Source of the DNA: an uncultured Collinsella sp.
Lineage (GTDB): Bacteria > Actinomycetota > Coriobacteriia > Coriobacteriales > Coriobacteriaceae
Length of the DNA stretch: 59,142 nucleotides
NCBI GenBank assembly: GCA_937995345.1
Contig: CALKKS010000025.1
Location: 1 to 59,142, forward strand
Direction of reading: 5' to 3'
Positions within the stretch are counted from its first letter, which is position 1. Every line of letters begins with the position of its first letter. Shown here one piece after another: positions 41,001 to 51,255 of the stretch. A model generated the notes under the pieces. It was not told where the DNA came from and did not search any database. It saw nothing but the letters and a program-made list of their open reading frames with translations. The translations under genes were made by a program, and so were the position numbers.

Positions 41001-44000
41001 AGTTTGCCAAAGCGGATTCGCATTTTCGTGATGTCTTCCAGCATTGCCTTGACATTCTTATCATGTGACGCGGCGTCCTTGCGTCCTGTGAGATGGTTGT
41101 ATGCACGGGTGAACAGAGACGGTGTGCTATTGTCGTTCGCGTCGAGAGAATAGCGGACAGGATTTTCTCGGCGACTCTTGACTAAATCGGCGTCAGTCTT
41201 TATACTAGAGCCAAAGAGGTCGTTGAACCTTCTACCCTCCATGGGCAATTGGAGCCCGGCGGACTGGTAGAAGTCAGCGGCCTGTTTTTTGTTTATATAT
41301 ACGGCATTCCCTGCTTGGATATTGTTAACAAACCATGCGATATTTGTTCCAGACTGCTGGGTTCCTTTTCCGTATACCGATGTAATGACATTAACATCCA
41401 TACGGCCATCTTTGGAGTTGAGTTCAATAGGAACAATAATGTTTGCCCCGCTTGCATCCTCCAGTTCCGTTCCAACGACAAGTCGCCCTGATACCGTAGA
41501 CGATTTGAAAATAATCATAGGATCAGTCAGATATGACGGCAATTCGTTCAGGATTGCTTTTGTCACTTCTGGATGATCTTTTTTTATTTTCATCAGCTTG
41601 CTCTGCCGCATCACCATTGGATAATCCGGCGCACCAACCAGCTTAAGCACCAACGGCGTCTGCATTACAGGCAGCATAGTCGTGTCTGGCATATCGCCTT
41701 TCCATGCCTTACGAAGCGTTCCCTTCCAAGCCTTTTTGTCAGCCTTGAGTCTGTCTTCTGCGGTGAAGATAGTTGGCGTTTCCTGCTTGCCAGAGAATCT
41801 AGCTGGATAAGAAAGCTTCGTTCCATCTGCCGCTGTGATCTCGCGCTCTGCACCGCTGACCTTAAAAATGTGCTTACCGTTGCTGTCGCGTAAGTCTGCC
41901 GCAATATTGGCCAAGGCATCACGCATGGCAGCCTTCTGTGTCTCGCTGAGTCCAGCCTTCCTGCCTGTGAGCGCATCATGGAATGCACGCATCGCATCGC
42001 GCAGCCATCCAACAAAACGCTGCAACAAAGGCGCATCTGCTTTACCAAGATTGCGGAAAAGCGAGACGCGCTTGTGCACGTCCGGCATTGCATCAGCAAG
42101 CATCTCCTCGATGACATCCGCATCAGAGAGTGCCTGACGCCCTGTCTTGTCACGGTATGCTTGCAACTGTTCCGATGAGAATGCCTGCTTCTTGCCGATA
42201 TAACTGACCATCTGGCGATAAAGCTCTGGATTGTTATGGCGGAGCCAATGGAACGTTTCATGCCAGAACGTCCACGGCGCAGATGTAGAAGAACTGCGGT
42301 TGATGAAGCTCACACCGTTCTCGTACATGCCGTGAAGATTCGACGGGCCTTCAAAGAACACGACCTTGAGTCCCATCTTTTCGCCAAATTCCTTGATTCC
42401 TTTCTCGCGAGATGTAAGTGAGTTATCCGGCAGGAATACAACACGTTTACCGATTTTTTTCAAGTCACCCTGAACGGAGGCCTTGCTTCTCGCTACATCA
42501 ACGTGACTCCCTTCTTCGTTGCCAAAGAGGCTTGCCGCCGTCATGCCGTCACGTGCTACACGCTCTGCGGCCTTGATGATCTCACCAAGCGTTGCGCGGC
42601 CGCCGTCCATCAGAGACGTCTGGTTCGGGCTCCCCTGCTCCAAAATAGAGCGGGCCATGTCATTAAGGAAGATGCCGATTTTCTTTCCGCTGCGCTTGTT
42701 CTCATCGAGGAACCGCAGCACCTCGCGCACCTCGTCCGTGTCCTGATACTCGCTGAACATGCTCTGCTCGTTGAGATAATCCTTGACCGGTTTGCCCTCG
42801 CGGCGTAGCGCGTCGAGATGCTTGACGGCGTCCGAGATAGTCTTTGCGGCGTCGTACTCATACGCCTGCCCATCCTTGACGGCAAGATTGACACGAGCAA
42901 AAGCAGGGGCCGCACTCATCAGGCCGCGCGAGACGTTGCGGATATTGTCGTCCGTACTCTCAGCCATCTTATCAATGAGGCCGTCATCGTTGTAGGCCAG
43001 TGAGAAGAGCGCACGCTTGACGCGCTGGATGCCGTCTGCATTGACGTTGCCATGCTCGTCCGTGTAAGCGTTGCGCTCGTTCTTGCCGACGATACGATAG
43101 AGAACACGGGCCACAAAATCCTGATTTGCCGCCGTCGTCAGGTCGCCCTGCTCGTTATCGACGTAGTGTTCCAGATCACGCGGCTTGATTTTCTTCGCGT
43201 CAGCCTTTGCCTGCTCGCTCGCCCCCATGCGGGAACCACCAGCTGTACTGCCGATGATATCCTGCATCGTGTCCGCATCGATATCGTCTACCACCTCGCG
43301 GACAAGCATATACTTGCGCATCTGTGAGAGGTTTGACCTAGAAATACCGAACTCTTTCGAGTGCTCGAAGATGTATTTGCGGTAGGCTGTTGCCTTGTCG
43401 CCGCCCGACGCCGTAGCTTTCTGGATAGCCATAGCGCGGCCGTTGCCGTTGAGTACGACGCCATCCTTGCGGATGACAGGCGCTCCCTGATTGAGGTTGC
43501 GGCCTGCGCTGAGGTCAGCCGGACGAAGCTCGTTGGCCATCGTCGTGACTTGCTCCTGCATGGATACGCGCTGACGGTCACGCGGCTGTAACTCATGCGG
43601 ATATGCCTTGTTCGGCGTCATTGTCTCAGCATCATGCGACGTGATGACACGCGATGCCGGAACAACACGGTAGCGCACGCGGATTTCCTTGCCACTATCC
43701 GTGACGACCGTCGTCTCAGTGCCCTTGATACCGTGGATAGGCTCGCCCATTGCAGGAACCTTGGCAGAATCAAGATTCTTGGTGTCTTCCTTCTGTTCAT
43801 GTGGTATAATATGAGTAGAAGGACCGCTTGATTTATCGGATGTAGGGCTACCCCCACGGTTTACGGCTCCAACATTATGGCTGTCGTGGGACACCGCACC
43901 AGCGTTGGACTGTGTGGCAGCACCTAAGCCCGGGCTGCTATAAATCAAGCGGTCTTTTGCTGTTCCTCGTTTAAGGCTTTTATCCCCTTTCGGAATAGCC

Positions 44001-47000
44001 GAGACAACAATATAGTAGCCTTTATCTCCATCATGTTGTAACTCAAAATAGATGGGAGAGACACCGTTCATCTTTCCTGTTGCCTTATTGCCTCTTTTGA
44101 CTAAAGAGTACGTGACATGCCCATTTTCAGTGTTAGGCTGGCGCTCATAAATCTCATCAAAGTTTTCCGTGACATCTGCAATCATGTCCTCGATAGATGC
44201 ATAGCCATCGGCTTTAGCTTGACTCTCATGTGCCTTTGCATGGCGTAGTCCTTCTATTTCATTACCGACGCGAAGGCGAATCTTTCCCGGAGCAAGGTCT
44301 ACGTTATGCTGTTCTTTTGCGGCCTTTGAGATTGCGTTTGTAATCTCACCAAAGTCCTTGCTACCGTTTGGCTTTAAGATGAACTCGTTTTCGTCCGCTT
44401 CTGAGAGCGGCTTGCCCGACTCTGTACGATATCCATCTGCAAGCACATATTTCCCGCCGTTGTCGGCGGCTTTTTTAGTTGTACTTACTTCGCGCGCTTC
44501 GGTCTCTGGCTGAGTGTCTGCCGCTTTGCGCGGTTCAGGTTTGGCGTGCTGATCTTGATTTTTGGTGCCTTCGTCCGGCTTCTGCTGATTCTTACTCTGC
44601 GTACTCTCATGTGTAACTTCCTTTCTTTCTGCCTTCGTCGGCTTGCTGTTGGCAAGCTCCTGCTTGAACATCTCGATCGTGTTGTCGAGGCTCTTGAGGT
44701 TGGCAGGCTTCTCGTCCTGTGCTTCTTTGCGAATGGCCGTTGCATCGTCGAGCGACTGCTTATAGAAGATGTTGTAGAACTCGTCCTTCTGCGCTGGCGT
44801 CATGCCTTCCGTGGTGCCCTTGCCGGAGAATCCCGCCTTCTTGCGGACATCGGCGATGATGCTGTCAATGGCTCTTGCCGATTTGTCTGCGCCAACCGTC
44901 TTAGCGTGAGCACTAGCCGCCGACAGGTAGGCCAGTTTCCCTACAGGGCTGGCGTTCTTGTAGGTGTTGCCGCTGGTAATCTCTCTGACCATATTGCCCA
45001 GTCTCGCCGTCGTCGCCGCCTGAATCGTGCGCGGTGCGTGCTGAGACGCGGCCGCCGACTCTGCCGGAGTAATCGTGTTGAGCAGATCGCCATACGTGCG
45101 CTGCACATGCTCGATTGCCTCAGGGTCGCCATTCATGAGTGACTTTGCCAGCTTCTTCTCGCTGAACGGCACGTTGTTCTGGCGCAGCGTATCAAGATAC
45201 TGCTGGCCGAGTGCCTTGCGCTGTGCCAGCGGAGTCTTCTTGATCTCAGCAATGCGGGCGTCCGTCTGTGCGTTCTGCTCGTCAATCGTCTGCTGTGGCT
45301 GTGCGATACGCACGCCCTCGCTCTGCTGTCCTTTCTGCGTTGGGAGCGGCGTCACGCTGACCTGCTCTTTTGGAGCGTCCTGCTGTGCGGCCTGCTGGTT
45401 ATCCATGCGAGCAGGGGCCTGATTGACCGGCATATTAGCCTGTATCGTAGGCGCCACTTTGCCCTGCTGGATTTCATCTTCCGTAGCAGCTACCTGATTT
45501 ACTGGAACATTGCCTTGCACCGTAGAAGCTACCTCGGTCTGTGGTGTCTGATGTTCCATCGTAGCTGTCTGGTACACCGGCGCGTTGGCCTGCACCGTAG
45601 AGCTGACATGATTCTTCATATCCGTATTAACAGGCGTAAGCATCGCAGCAATATCGACATGCTGTTTTGTCTGTGGACCGACGAGCTTTTCCAGTGTGGC
45701 CGTATCATTCGCCTGTTTCGCCTGAGTCAAGATGTTCATGCGGTTGAGGTCTTTATTTTGCACCGCCTGTTCGATGGCCTGATTTACACGATCATCGAGG
45801 CTAGGCGTCATCACATCATCCACATAGTTTTGGAGCTGCGCCCCGTAGTTCTTCAGCAGAGTCTGACGGTTCTTTGGCGTGTCGATGAAGTGGTCATCTG
45901 TATCGAGCATATCATCAAAGAGATTCGCCTCTTGTTCCGTGCGAGCTACATTCTTCTTGTCTTGTGCGAACGAGGAAAGAACATTCTGGATAGCAGCCGC
46001 CTCCATTTTTGGAGAAGCGGCTGTCTGGATGTTCGGTGCCTGCGCCGTCTGCGCGGCCTGCACCTGATGGCGAGGACGCAGCGCTTCCTCTGCCTGCCGG
46101 AATGAGATTCTGCCGTTATCGAATGCCGGAGCGTAGTCACTGAGATGCTTCGAGAGGAACATAGACATCGCTTTCTTGAAGCCGTCATTGTTGACGAGCG
46201 CCGTGCGATTCGCCGCCGTGTTGGCAAAAACGCCGTCCTGCATGTACGGAGCGAAGAGGCTGACGAGCGCCTTGTCCTTGCTCGTAGACATGTCATTGAA
46301 CACCGTCTTGACGGTATCGTCGTTCGTGCCCGCAAAGTCAATCATCTTCTCGTTGAGCATGTCGCCGAACTGCTGCTGCGTCATCGTGCTGACCGGGCTC
46401 TGCTTCTCAGCCGGAGCGCCCGCCGTGCCGCTATCCGAAAGGCCTGCCTGCTCAAGGTATCGATGCATACCGCCCTCGTATTCGCCAAGGTCTGCCGTAA
46501 AGTAGCCACCGTGCTGAAGTGCCTCAGCGAACTGGTCCGCTGTCTGCGCGTCATAGATGCCGTCCTCGCGGTACTTCGGATAATAGTTCGACATGTAGTC
46601 AATGAACTGCTGGTCGTTGTCGAAGTGGAGATATTCGCCATCATTGCCCTTGACGCCGCCATAGTTGTGGTCCTCGCGTGCGAGCTTACTGTTGCCGCCA
46701 TCGCTCTCATGGGAGAGCTGCGCCCAGATGAAGTTGGCGGGGAGTCCCGTGTTCTGCGCGATAGCCGTAGCAATGTCGCCAACCGGCAGGCTCGAAAGGT
46801 CAGCCGCAGAAGCACCGCCATTGTTGGCCGTCTCATTCTGCGCCGTCACGCCGTTGCCCGTCTTGATGATTTTCGTCGGCTTGAGATCGCCCATCTCGTT
46901 ATAGTTGCCACCCTGCACAACCTTCTGCTGAGAGGACGAGTTGCCGACATAGCCGCCGTTGCCATCTGCCAGCACGACATGGTCGTTGTCGCCGTAGACG

Positions 47001-48622
47001 ATGACATCGCCCGCTTCGAGGTTGTTCGGGTCGAACGGGATGACCTTATCGCCCGCATCCGCAACGAGCGTATCGACATTGACAACGCCCTTGCTGAGTT
47101 CGTCCGCGAGGAACGGGTTGTAGCGTGCGCCAATCTTCGTGACTGCCTCGACGCAGCCGTTCGCGCCGTTCTCCATGTGCCGGCCCATGAAATCCTGCGC
47201 CGCGTCCATGACGTTTGCGCCAGCACCGGCCTTTGCGCCGCCCGTCGCGCCCGTTGCCTTTGGCGTCTGCACCGTGATCGTCGCATCCGGCACGTCGATG
47301 CCCTGCGACTTGAGCTTTTCGCCGTACCACTGCGTGTACTGCTGCGGGTCGAGATTCGTGACATCAACGCCGTCAGCCGTCGGCACATCGTCGTTCTTGC
47401 CTGTGAGCTGTGCTGCCGCCACAGGGTCAACGTTCGGGTCAGGCACAGCAGGTGGCGTGACAGGCTCCGGCCCCGTGACCGAGCCGCCATCTGCCGCAGC
47501 CATAGCCGCACGGCGGGAGTTGATTGCACCACGAGCAGAGCCAAACATGCCCATCGGGAGAGCGCCCATAGCCGCAGCACGGCCCGCCTGCATCTCGTCC
47601 TCAGTCGGGTTCCAGAACGTGCCATACGGCTTGCCGCTGTACTTGTTCTGGAGCTGCTGCTGTGTCATCTCCTGCACATACTCGCCGAGCATGTCAGCCG
47701 GGGTGTTGAGGATATTCGCCCCGATAGCACGCTTCCAACCGCCCTGCCCCAGTCGGCTGAACGTATTGCCGCCGAGCACAGCACCATAGAGGCCGGACGT
47801 GAGCATATCCATCGGCAGTTCCTCGCCGATCATACTGTTCATCTTGCCGAAGATCTCCGAGTCCGAGAGACCCTGATTCTTCAAATCATCATAGATACCG
47901 CCAGCGTTGATTGCTGCTTCAAGTGGGCCACTCGTCAAGGCATAGCGTGCAAAATCATTTGCGCCAGACTGCACGAGGTCAGAAGCTACCGCACGGCCAG
48001 CCGTAGACATACCAAGACGTTCCAAGAGACCGCCAGCACCGCGAGCGAGAGCGCCGCCGATGCCAATCTCCGGTGCTAAAGAACTAGCTACCACGAATGG
48101 GACCGAGCTGCCGGCTCCGTTGAAAACATCAGCCATAAGGCCGCGAGAGTCCGTGAGATAGTCCGTGTCAGTGAGTCGCTGCAAGATATCTTCATTCTGG
48201 TAGCGGTTCAACGTGCCGAACTGCTGCTGCACATCGCCAGCACGGTCATTCCAGTAGGTGCCGTTGTTGATGAGCCAATCGCCAAGGCTGCCGAGCGGGC
48301 CGGCATCAGCATTCTGGATATCATCAGAGAGCGACGATGCGCGCCCCTGCTCGTCTAGGGCCTTGAGAGCAGAGCCGAGATAATTTGCAGCACCACCAGC
48401 GTCGCCTTCCAAGCCGCCGACAAAATTCTGGACAGACGGGCGATATAACGCCGTACTAAAACCAGGCATGAGCAGATTCGCCAAGAATCCACCGAGCCCT
48501 TCGCTTATCCCTGTAGCGTCATGGATACGCCCTGAATCGTCAGTAATATCAGTATCATTCGGCATAATCATGTCGTTGTTGTTTGCTGATATCTCCCTGA
48601 AATAATCATAGGCTTTGCTCAT
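38087..48622 (-). CDS. Giant multi-domain (polyvalent) virion protein, 3511 aa
   Basis: Domains by eye: a glycine-rich hydrophobic N-terminus; a CHAP/NlpC-like segment (about 470-580, CVEAVTKIGARYNP, DHVVLADGNGGYVGN); a glucosaminidase-like region (about 605-730, GLPANFIWAQLSHESDGGNS); three Q-rich repeats near 1000-1075; a BECR-type nuclease-like region (1390-1540); a DdrB-like ParB domain (1625-1960, NLNQGAPVIRKDG, LNGNGRAMAI); a metallopeptidase HETFHW (about 2120); a MuF-C-like region (2280-2490); coiled coils (2770-2850); and an LPD38-like C-terminal domain (3020-3390). Such polyvalent proteins are probably packaged in the head and ejected with DNA to open the wall and protect the genome. 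Confidence 0.8.
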   Translation of the reverse strand: MSKAYDYFREISANNNDMIMPNDTDITDDSGRIHDATGISEGLGGFLANLLMPGFSTALYRPSVQNFVGGLEGDAGGAANYLGSALKALDEQGRASSLSDDIQNADAGPLGSLGDWLINNGTYWNDRAGDVQQQFGTLNRYQNEDILQRLTDTDYLTDSRGLMADVFNGAGSSVPFVVASSLAPEIGIGGALARGAGGLLERLGMSTAGRAVASDLVQSGANDFARYALTSGPLEAAINAGGIYDDLKNQGLSDSEIFGKMNSMIGEELPMDMLTSGLYGAVLGGNTFSRLGQGGWKRAIGANILNTPADMLGEYVQEMTQQQLQNKYSGKPYGTFWNPTEDEMQAGRAAAMGALPMGMFGSARGAINSRRAAMAAADGGSVTGPEPVTPPAVPDPNVDPVAAAQLTGKNDDVPTADGVDVTNLDPQQYTQWYGEKLKSQGIDVPDATITVQTPKATGATGGAKAGAGANVMDAAQDFMGRHMENGANGCVEAVTKIGARYNPFLADELSKGVVNVDTLVADAGDKVIPFDPNNLEAGDVIVYGDNDHVVLADGNGGYVGNSSSQQKVVQGGNYNEMGDLKPTKIIKTGNGVTAQNETANNGGASAADLSSLPVGDIATAIAQNTGLPANFIWAQLSHESDGGNSKLAREDHNYGGVKGNDGEYLHFDNDQQFIDYMSNYYPKYREDGIYDAQTADQFAEALQHGGYFTADLGEYEGGMHRYLEQAGLSDSGTAGAPAEKQSPVSTMTQQQFGDMLNEKMIDFAGTNDDTVKTVFNDMSTSKDKALVSLFAPYMQDGVFANTAANRTALVNNDGFKKAMSMFLSKHLSDYAPAFDNGRISFRQAEEALRPRHQVQAAQTAQAPNIQTAASPKMEAAAIQNVLSSFAQDKKNVARTEQEANLFDDMLDTDDHFIDTPKNRQTLLKNYGAQLQNYVDDVMTPSLDDRVNQAIEQAVQNKDLNRMNILTQAKQANDTATLEKLVGPQTKQHVDIAAMLTPVNTDMKNHVSSTVQANAPVYQTATMEHQTPQTEVASTVQGNVPVNQVAATEDEIQQGKVAPTIQANMPVNQAPARMDNQQAAQQDAPKEQVSVTPLPTQKGQQSEGVRIAQPQQTIDEQNAQTDARIAEIKKTPLAQRKALGQQYLDTLRQNNVPFSEKKLAKSLMNGDPEAIEHVQRTYGDLLNTITPAESAAASQHAPRTIQAATTARLGNMVREITSGNTYKNASPVGKLAYLSAASAHAKTVGADKSARAIDSIIADVRKKAGFSGKGTTEGMTPAQKDEFYNIFYKQSLDDATAIRKEAQDEKPANLKSLDNTIEMFKQELANSKPTKAERKEVTHESTQSKNQQKPDEGTKNQDQHAKPEPRKAADTQPETEAREVSTTKKAADNGGKYVLADGYRTESGKPLSEADENEFILKPNGSKDFGEITNAISKAAKEQHNVDLAPGKIRLRVGNEIEGLRHAKAHESQAKADGYASIEDMIADVTENFDEIYERQPNTENGHVTYSLVKRGNKATGKMNGVSPIYFELQHDGDKGYYIVVSAIPKGDKSLKRGTAKDRLIYSSPGLGAATQSNAGAVSHDSHNVGAVNRGGSPTSDKSSGPSTHIIPHEQKEDTKNLDSAKVPAMGEPIHGIKGTETTVVTDSGKEIRVRYRVVPASRVITSHDAETMTPNKAYPHELQPRDRQRVSMQEQVTTMANELRPADLSAGRNLNQGAPVIRKDGVVLNGNGRAMAIQKATASGGDKATAYRKYIFEHSKEFGISRSNLSQMRKYMLVREVVDDIDADTMQDIIGSTAGGSRMGASEQAKADAKKIKPRDLEHYVDNEQGDLTTAANQDFVARVLYRIVGKNERNAYTDEHGNVNADGIQRVKRALFSLAYNDDGLIDKMAESTDDNIRNVSRGLMSAAPAFARVNLAVKDGQAYEYDAAKTISDAVKHLDALRREGKPVKDYLNEQSMFSEYQDTDEVREVLRFLDENKRSGKKIGIFLNDMARSILEQGSPNQTSLMDGGRATLGEIIKAAERVARDGMTAASLFGNEEGSHVDVARSKASVQGDLKKIGKRVVFLPDNSLTSREKGIKEFGEKMGLKVVFFEGPSNLHGMYENGVSFINRSSSTSAPWTFWHETFHWLRHNNPELYRQMVSYIGKKQAFSSEQLQAYRDKTGRQALSDADVIEEMLADAMPDVHKRVSLFRNLGKADAPLLQRFVGWLRDAMRAFHDALTGRKAGLSETQKAAMRDALANIAADLRDSNGKHIFKVSGAEREITAADGTKLSYPARFSGKQETPTIFTAEDRLKADKKAWKGTLRKAWKGDMPDTTMLPVMQTPLVLKLVGAPDYPMVMRQSKLMKIKKDHPEVTKAILNELPSYLTDPMIIFKSSTVSGRLVVGTELEDASGANIIVPIELNSKDGRMDVNVITSVYGKGTQQSGTNIAWFVNNIQAGNAVYINKKQAADFYQSAGLQLPMEGRRFNDLFGSSIKTDADLVKSRRENPVRYSLDANDNSTPSLFTRAYNHLTGRKDAASHDKNVKAMLEDITKMRIRFGKLDPATEIVFKKFEGVIRARNANEWERVLPEAGRAIADRLQLQPSNAMDNYIAKWLLDEAGNDNSQEATTFKAALKNDAVLSDQLVDLKTLFNERNNREADEVVRSAIQYEKPKERTTLTKAWQNFYDEMVEELGPVKRMVEQVQKKSGQELAASVNPYIALRLFRGNAGRAMTMIEGQSEAAVKALQTNYPGVNFNGFKTLHMILDECGALHNEKRMKDFLAFALACHVKDIHTLNNRIRKSQQRLRDKIADLNDKINNLPEYQHLIESDKKVDDKYQEQREAYQKEIEGYQAKIDKAEKTIMEVPRTEDGLSLTEDRCNKVMMKYMKEYGEAQQDLVHFSKVTTSILYDAGVISKKRYKELQERWPNYIPMFRVFEDNEEVDFGDSLKHMHGSTRRIINPLDSIIRNTYDFVKKAEKNKARQLLADLTRISDVGEYIEEVDNSKPNDKTTITFYENGERKYLQTDPDIVKAVNNMGREESNWVLRLLHGPAKIARACFTTINPSFALRNLIRDSTDATIYSKYGFKPWDFVRGFLHAVHRDELFYEWLSSGAAQASAISLDRDYTQATLNQMSKTWKERLLSKEFLPAILEGMQMVGEYSEYGTRIAAYERAKKKLAGENGPHPAAYDLASAALESRDLMDFARGGRGSRYLNNVVVFANASIQGFDKFFRTFDFRKPYRKESMKALARLFLCGMLPALLLAGIHSGDDWWEELPDWQKETNWILGKVGNTIIRIPKGQDIGLRFFSNLIEKAMDRSKHKAGDYFKPVWDSLPDMIPTALLPIIEATANHSYFTGAPVVPKYQEKLPAYLQFGNETSSFAKFVGKVIGVSPRKVEHVLFGYTGNMGKGLLGVYDTIVGNQSLNTNLNEAPVISGFTAIPYKQSKTVNDFYDKFDEQQRLNEEFKLTKKKPDGYDPSLYKRMTKAQQELSKINKQERAAIDDPKMDSGVREQKQLGYQQQRLSVVRRVMGQ

Positions 48623-48637
48623 TGTGCAAATTCCTCC

Positions 48638-50644
48638 TTACGAATGAGAAGCGGAGTCGTAAAGACCCTTGAGGTTGTCAACAAGGTCTTTGTTGGCGTC
48701 GCTCACTGAGTTGTAATAGTCGATGGCATTATCCGCGCTCCCTGTTCTTCCGTGGTCATTCCACGATACAAACTCGCGCCGAGCGTTGAGCGCATATTTC
48801 ATGTCCTCGATTCTCTGACGCACATCACTGTCAGAAAGTTTCTGTTCGATTTTGTCAAGATTTGCAATCGCTTCACCAACATTGTTCAGATTACTGCTTG
48901 AGTTTTTGTAAATATCTTCGGCGTTTTCCATCAACGTTTTCTGCGAGTCTGTCGGTTCTTTTCCGTCACTTCCACCAGAACTGCCTCCAGATTTGCCACC
49001 TGCTCCCCTGATACCAGCAACCTGCACCGCTGTGTCTGCGTTGAGCTGCGCTTTCTTCAAATCTGCGTCGATATTGAGGTTTGCAAGGTATTTCTGCAAC
49101 TCATTGGCAATAGCCTGCATTTTCTCCTGCGCCGTAAACTTGTCGTTGTTGAGGATGCGCGCCCAGTCGAATGTGTGCTGTCCATAGTCGAGTTTCTGCT
49201 GGTACGCATTATTCGCCGCTTCCTGATTCTTGTTGAACTTCCAGTTCTGGCTAGGTGTTGCATAGTTCTGCATCCCCATCGCCGCCGAGGCAGGCTGTTC
49301 GTCGTAGATGAGATTGAGGATGGCCGCGCCATTGTTGTTCATCGAGCCATCGCGGTCAACGCCATACGTGTAGTAGGCATTCGTGAGGTTGCGCACGCGC
49401 TCGTTCTGATAGCGCTGCGCCCTGCGTGCCGCCTCGTCCGTCGCCTCGCTTCGTGTGAGTCCGGCCTGACGGAGTGCGTTATACTGGTCGTCGAAATACT
49501 CTGCCGAGGTCTTGCCCTGCATCGCATTGTTGACGCCCATGTCGTAGTCCGTCTGCAAGAGTGCGCGGAGCTGTGTAGCGTCGAGCCCTGCCGACGTATC
49601 GTTGAGTCCGTACTGCTGGCCTGCCTGACGGTACGCATCTGCGAGCGCGTGAGCCGCTGCCCTGCCATTGTCATCCTGCGCCGCGTTATACATATCCTTT
49701 GCGCCGAGAATCTGAGACAGCACGCCACGCTCGCCAAGCGACATAGGCTGTCCAATGCCAACGCGGTTCGCCTGTGCAATCACATCGTTGAGCTGCTGGC
49801 TGTAGTCCGTTTGTGGTGCCGCCTGAGTGCCTGCTGTATCCGTTGCATTGTTCTGTACCTGCGCCGCTGTAGACGCCGCCTGTGAAGCGACTGGCGCGGC
49901 CTGCGTGGCAACTGCCGCCTGTTCCTGCGGCGTGATATAGTTGCCGTTTGCGTCAAAACGGTCTGGATGGTCGGCACGCTCCAGATCATACGTATACTGC
50001 TGTAAAGCCTGCGGGTTGTTGCGGTACTTGAGACGCATGACCTCGCGCGGGTGCAATGCATTGTCAAACGCCTCTGCATCCGCGAGATTGCCAAAGGTGG
50101 CAATCTTATTGTCACCGACTTCTTGCGCCCGCCTGATTGCATCGTTGTCACTATACATCGTGCCGTCGCTGCCGACGCCAGCAATGACATGATAACCGTC
50201 ATCGTCATCATAGATGGACGTGACCATCGTGCTTGTTGAGCCGTCATCATTATCGACGAACGGGCGGCGGTAAATATCTGCCGGTCCCCAAGAGGTCAGG
50301 CCCCTCGTTGGGAGCGGGTATAGCACATCGCGTTCGTTGAGCTGGTCAGGCGTATTTTGAAGCTGGATCGCCCGCTCGATGGAAGGTGGCGCCTGCTGTG
50401 TTCTTGCCGCCAATTGTGCCGGAGCCTGTACTGGCGTGCCTGCCATCATGGCGGCCTGTTCGTCCAGCGACGGCGAAGAAGCGGCCTGCGCCGCCCCTTG
50501 TCCCATCATATAACGAATAATGTCATCCTGCGTCGGCGAATTGAAAACGTACTGCGCCGCCCGCTGTACTTCCTGCGGCGTGATATTCCCATAACGAGCT
50601 GACGCGCTTTCTGCCGCCCGATTCACTGCCTGATTCGCATTCAT
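48638..50644 (-). CDS. Internal virion/ejection protein, 668 aa
   Basis: The start MNANQAVNRAAESASARYGN is preferred over one five codons upstream. The protein is rich in Ala, Gln and Asn, with long helical parts (QEKMQAIANELQKYLANLNI) and a central Q/A linker (VATQAAPVASQAAS). Located before the giant protein, it resembles ejection proteins of short-tailed phages. No catalytic motif seen. Confidence 0.7.
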   Translation of the reverse strand: MNANQAVNRAAESASARYGNITPQEVQRAAQYVFNSPTQDDIIRYMMGQGAAQAASSPSLDEQAAMMAGTPVQAPAQLAARTQQAPPSIERAIQLQNTPDQLNERDVLYPLPTRGLTSWGPADIYRRPFVDNDDGSTSTMVTSIYDDDDGYHVIAGVGSDGTMYSDNDAIRRAQEVGDNKIATFGNLADAEAFDNALHPREVMRLKYRNNPQALQQYTYDLERADHPDRFDANGNYITPQEQAAVATQAAPVASQAASTAAQVQNNATDTAGTQAAPQTDYSQQLNDVIAQANRVGIGQPMSLGERGVLSQILGAKDMYNAAQDDNGRAAAHALADAYRQAGQQYGLNDTSAGLDATQLRALLQTDYDMGVNNAMQGKTSAEYFDDQYNALRQAGLTRSEATDEAARRAQRYQNERVRNLTNAYYTYGVDRDGSMNNNGAAILNLIYDEQPASAAMGMQNYATPSQNWKFNKNQEAANNAYQQKLDYGQHTFDWARILNNDKFTAQEKMQAIANELQKYLANLNIDADLKKAQLNADTAVQVAGIRGAGGKSGGSSGGSDGKEPTDSQKTLMENAEDIYKNSSSNLNNVGEAIANLDKIEQKLSDSDVRQRIEDMKYALNARREFVSWNDHGRTGSADNAIDYYNSVSDANKDLVDNLKGLYDSASHS

Positions 50645-50655
50645 ACTCTCACCCC

Positions 50656-51243
50656 TCACGAATTTCTATGGAGCCAATCTGTATCGACGGCAGGCCACCG
50701 GTATTGCTGTGCGCCTGCCGGATTCGTCAGTGTCAGCGTCGTCGGAGCGCTTACCGTCGCCCCTGCCGTACCCTGCGGAGTCTGGCCAAACACCGAAGCC
50801 GCCGCCTGCTGAACCTCTGCACTTGTCGGCGTATCCTGCCAAGCCGTGCGCGTATACGGTTCAAGGCCGAGTGCGTATGACTTACCCGGCGTCATGCCCG
50901 TCGAGCCGAGCGTTGCCGCCTGCTGTGGCGCTACACCTCCTGATAAAATGGGAGCGCTAGCTGGTGAGCCGTTCTGCCCGAGTACCGCGAGCTGACCTGC
51001 ATTCGCCGCCTGATCTTCTGCCATCTCTTTCTGTCTATTGGCAAGCGCATCCGCCTTTGCCGCCCTCTGCTTCGCCAAGTAGCTTGCGATGAGGTTGCCG
51101 AGGCCAAAGCCCAACGCCGTCTTGTTGTCCATCATCGATGCAACCGCCGCCATCTGCATCATGCGGTCGAAGCCGTTCTTGTCATCATTCTCTTTATTTG
51201 CTACGCGCGGGTCATTCTGCCACGCGCCACCGCCATATGCCAT
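50656..51243 (-). CDS. Small internal virion protein, 195 aa
   Basis: An amphipathic helical centre (RMMQMAAVASMMDNKTALGF and NLIASYLAKQRAAKADALAN) is flanked by low-complexity regions. The position among ejection protein genes and the overlap with the next gene's start suggest an ejection or core protein. Confidence 0.65.
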   Translation of the reverse strand: MAYGGGAWQNDPRVANKENDDKNGFDRMMQMAAVASMMDNKTALGFGLGNLIASYLAKQRAAKADALANRQKEMAEDQAANAGQLAVLGQNGSPASAPILSGGVAPQQAATLGSTGMTPGKSYALGLEPYTRTAWQDTPTSAEVQQAAASVFGQTPQGTAGATVSAPTTLTLTNPAGAQQYRWPAVDTDWLHRNS

Positions 51244-51255
51244 GTCCGTTCCTCC

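Noticed and set aside
46145..48079. A 644-codon open frame on the plus strand inside the giant gene
   Set aside because: It is the antisense shadow of a well-supported coding region. It has no ribosome site, is rich in Arg, Val, Leu and His as expected from reversed codons, and has no domain pattern.
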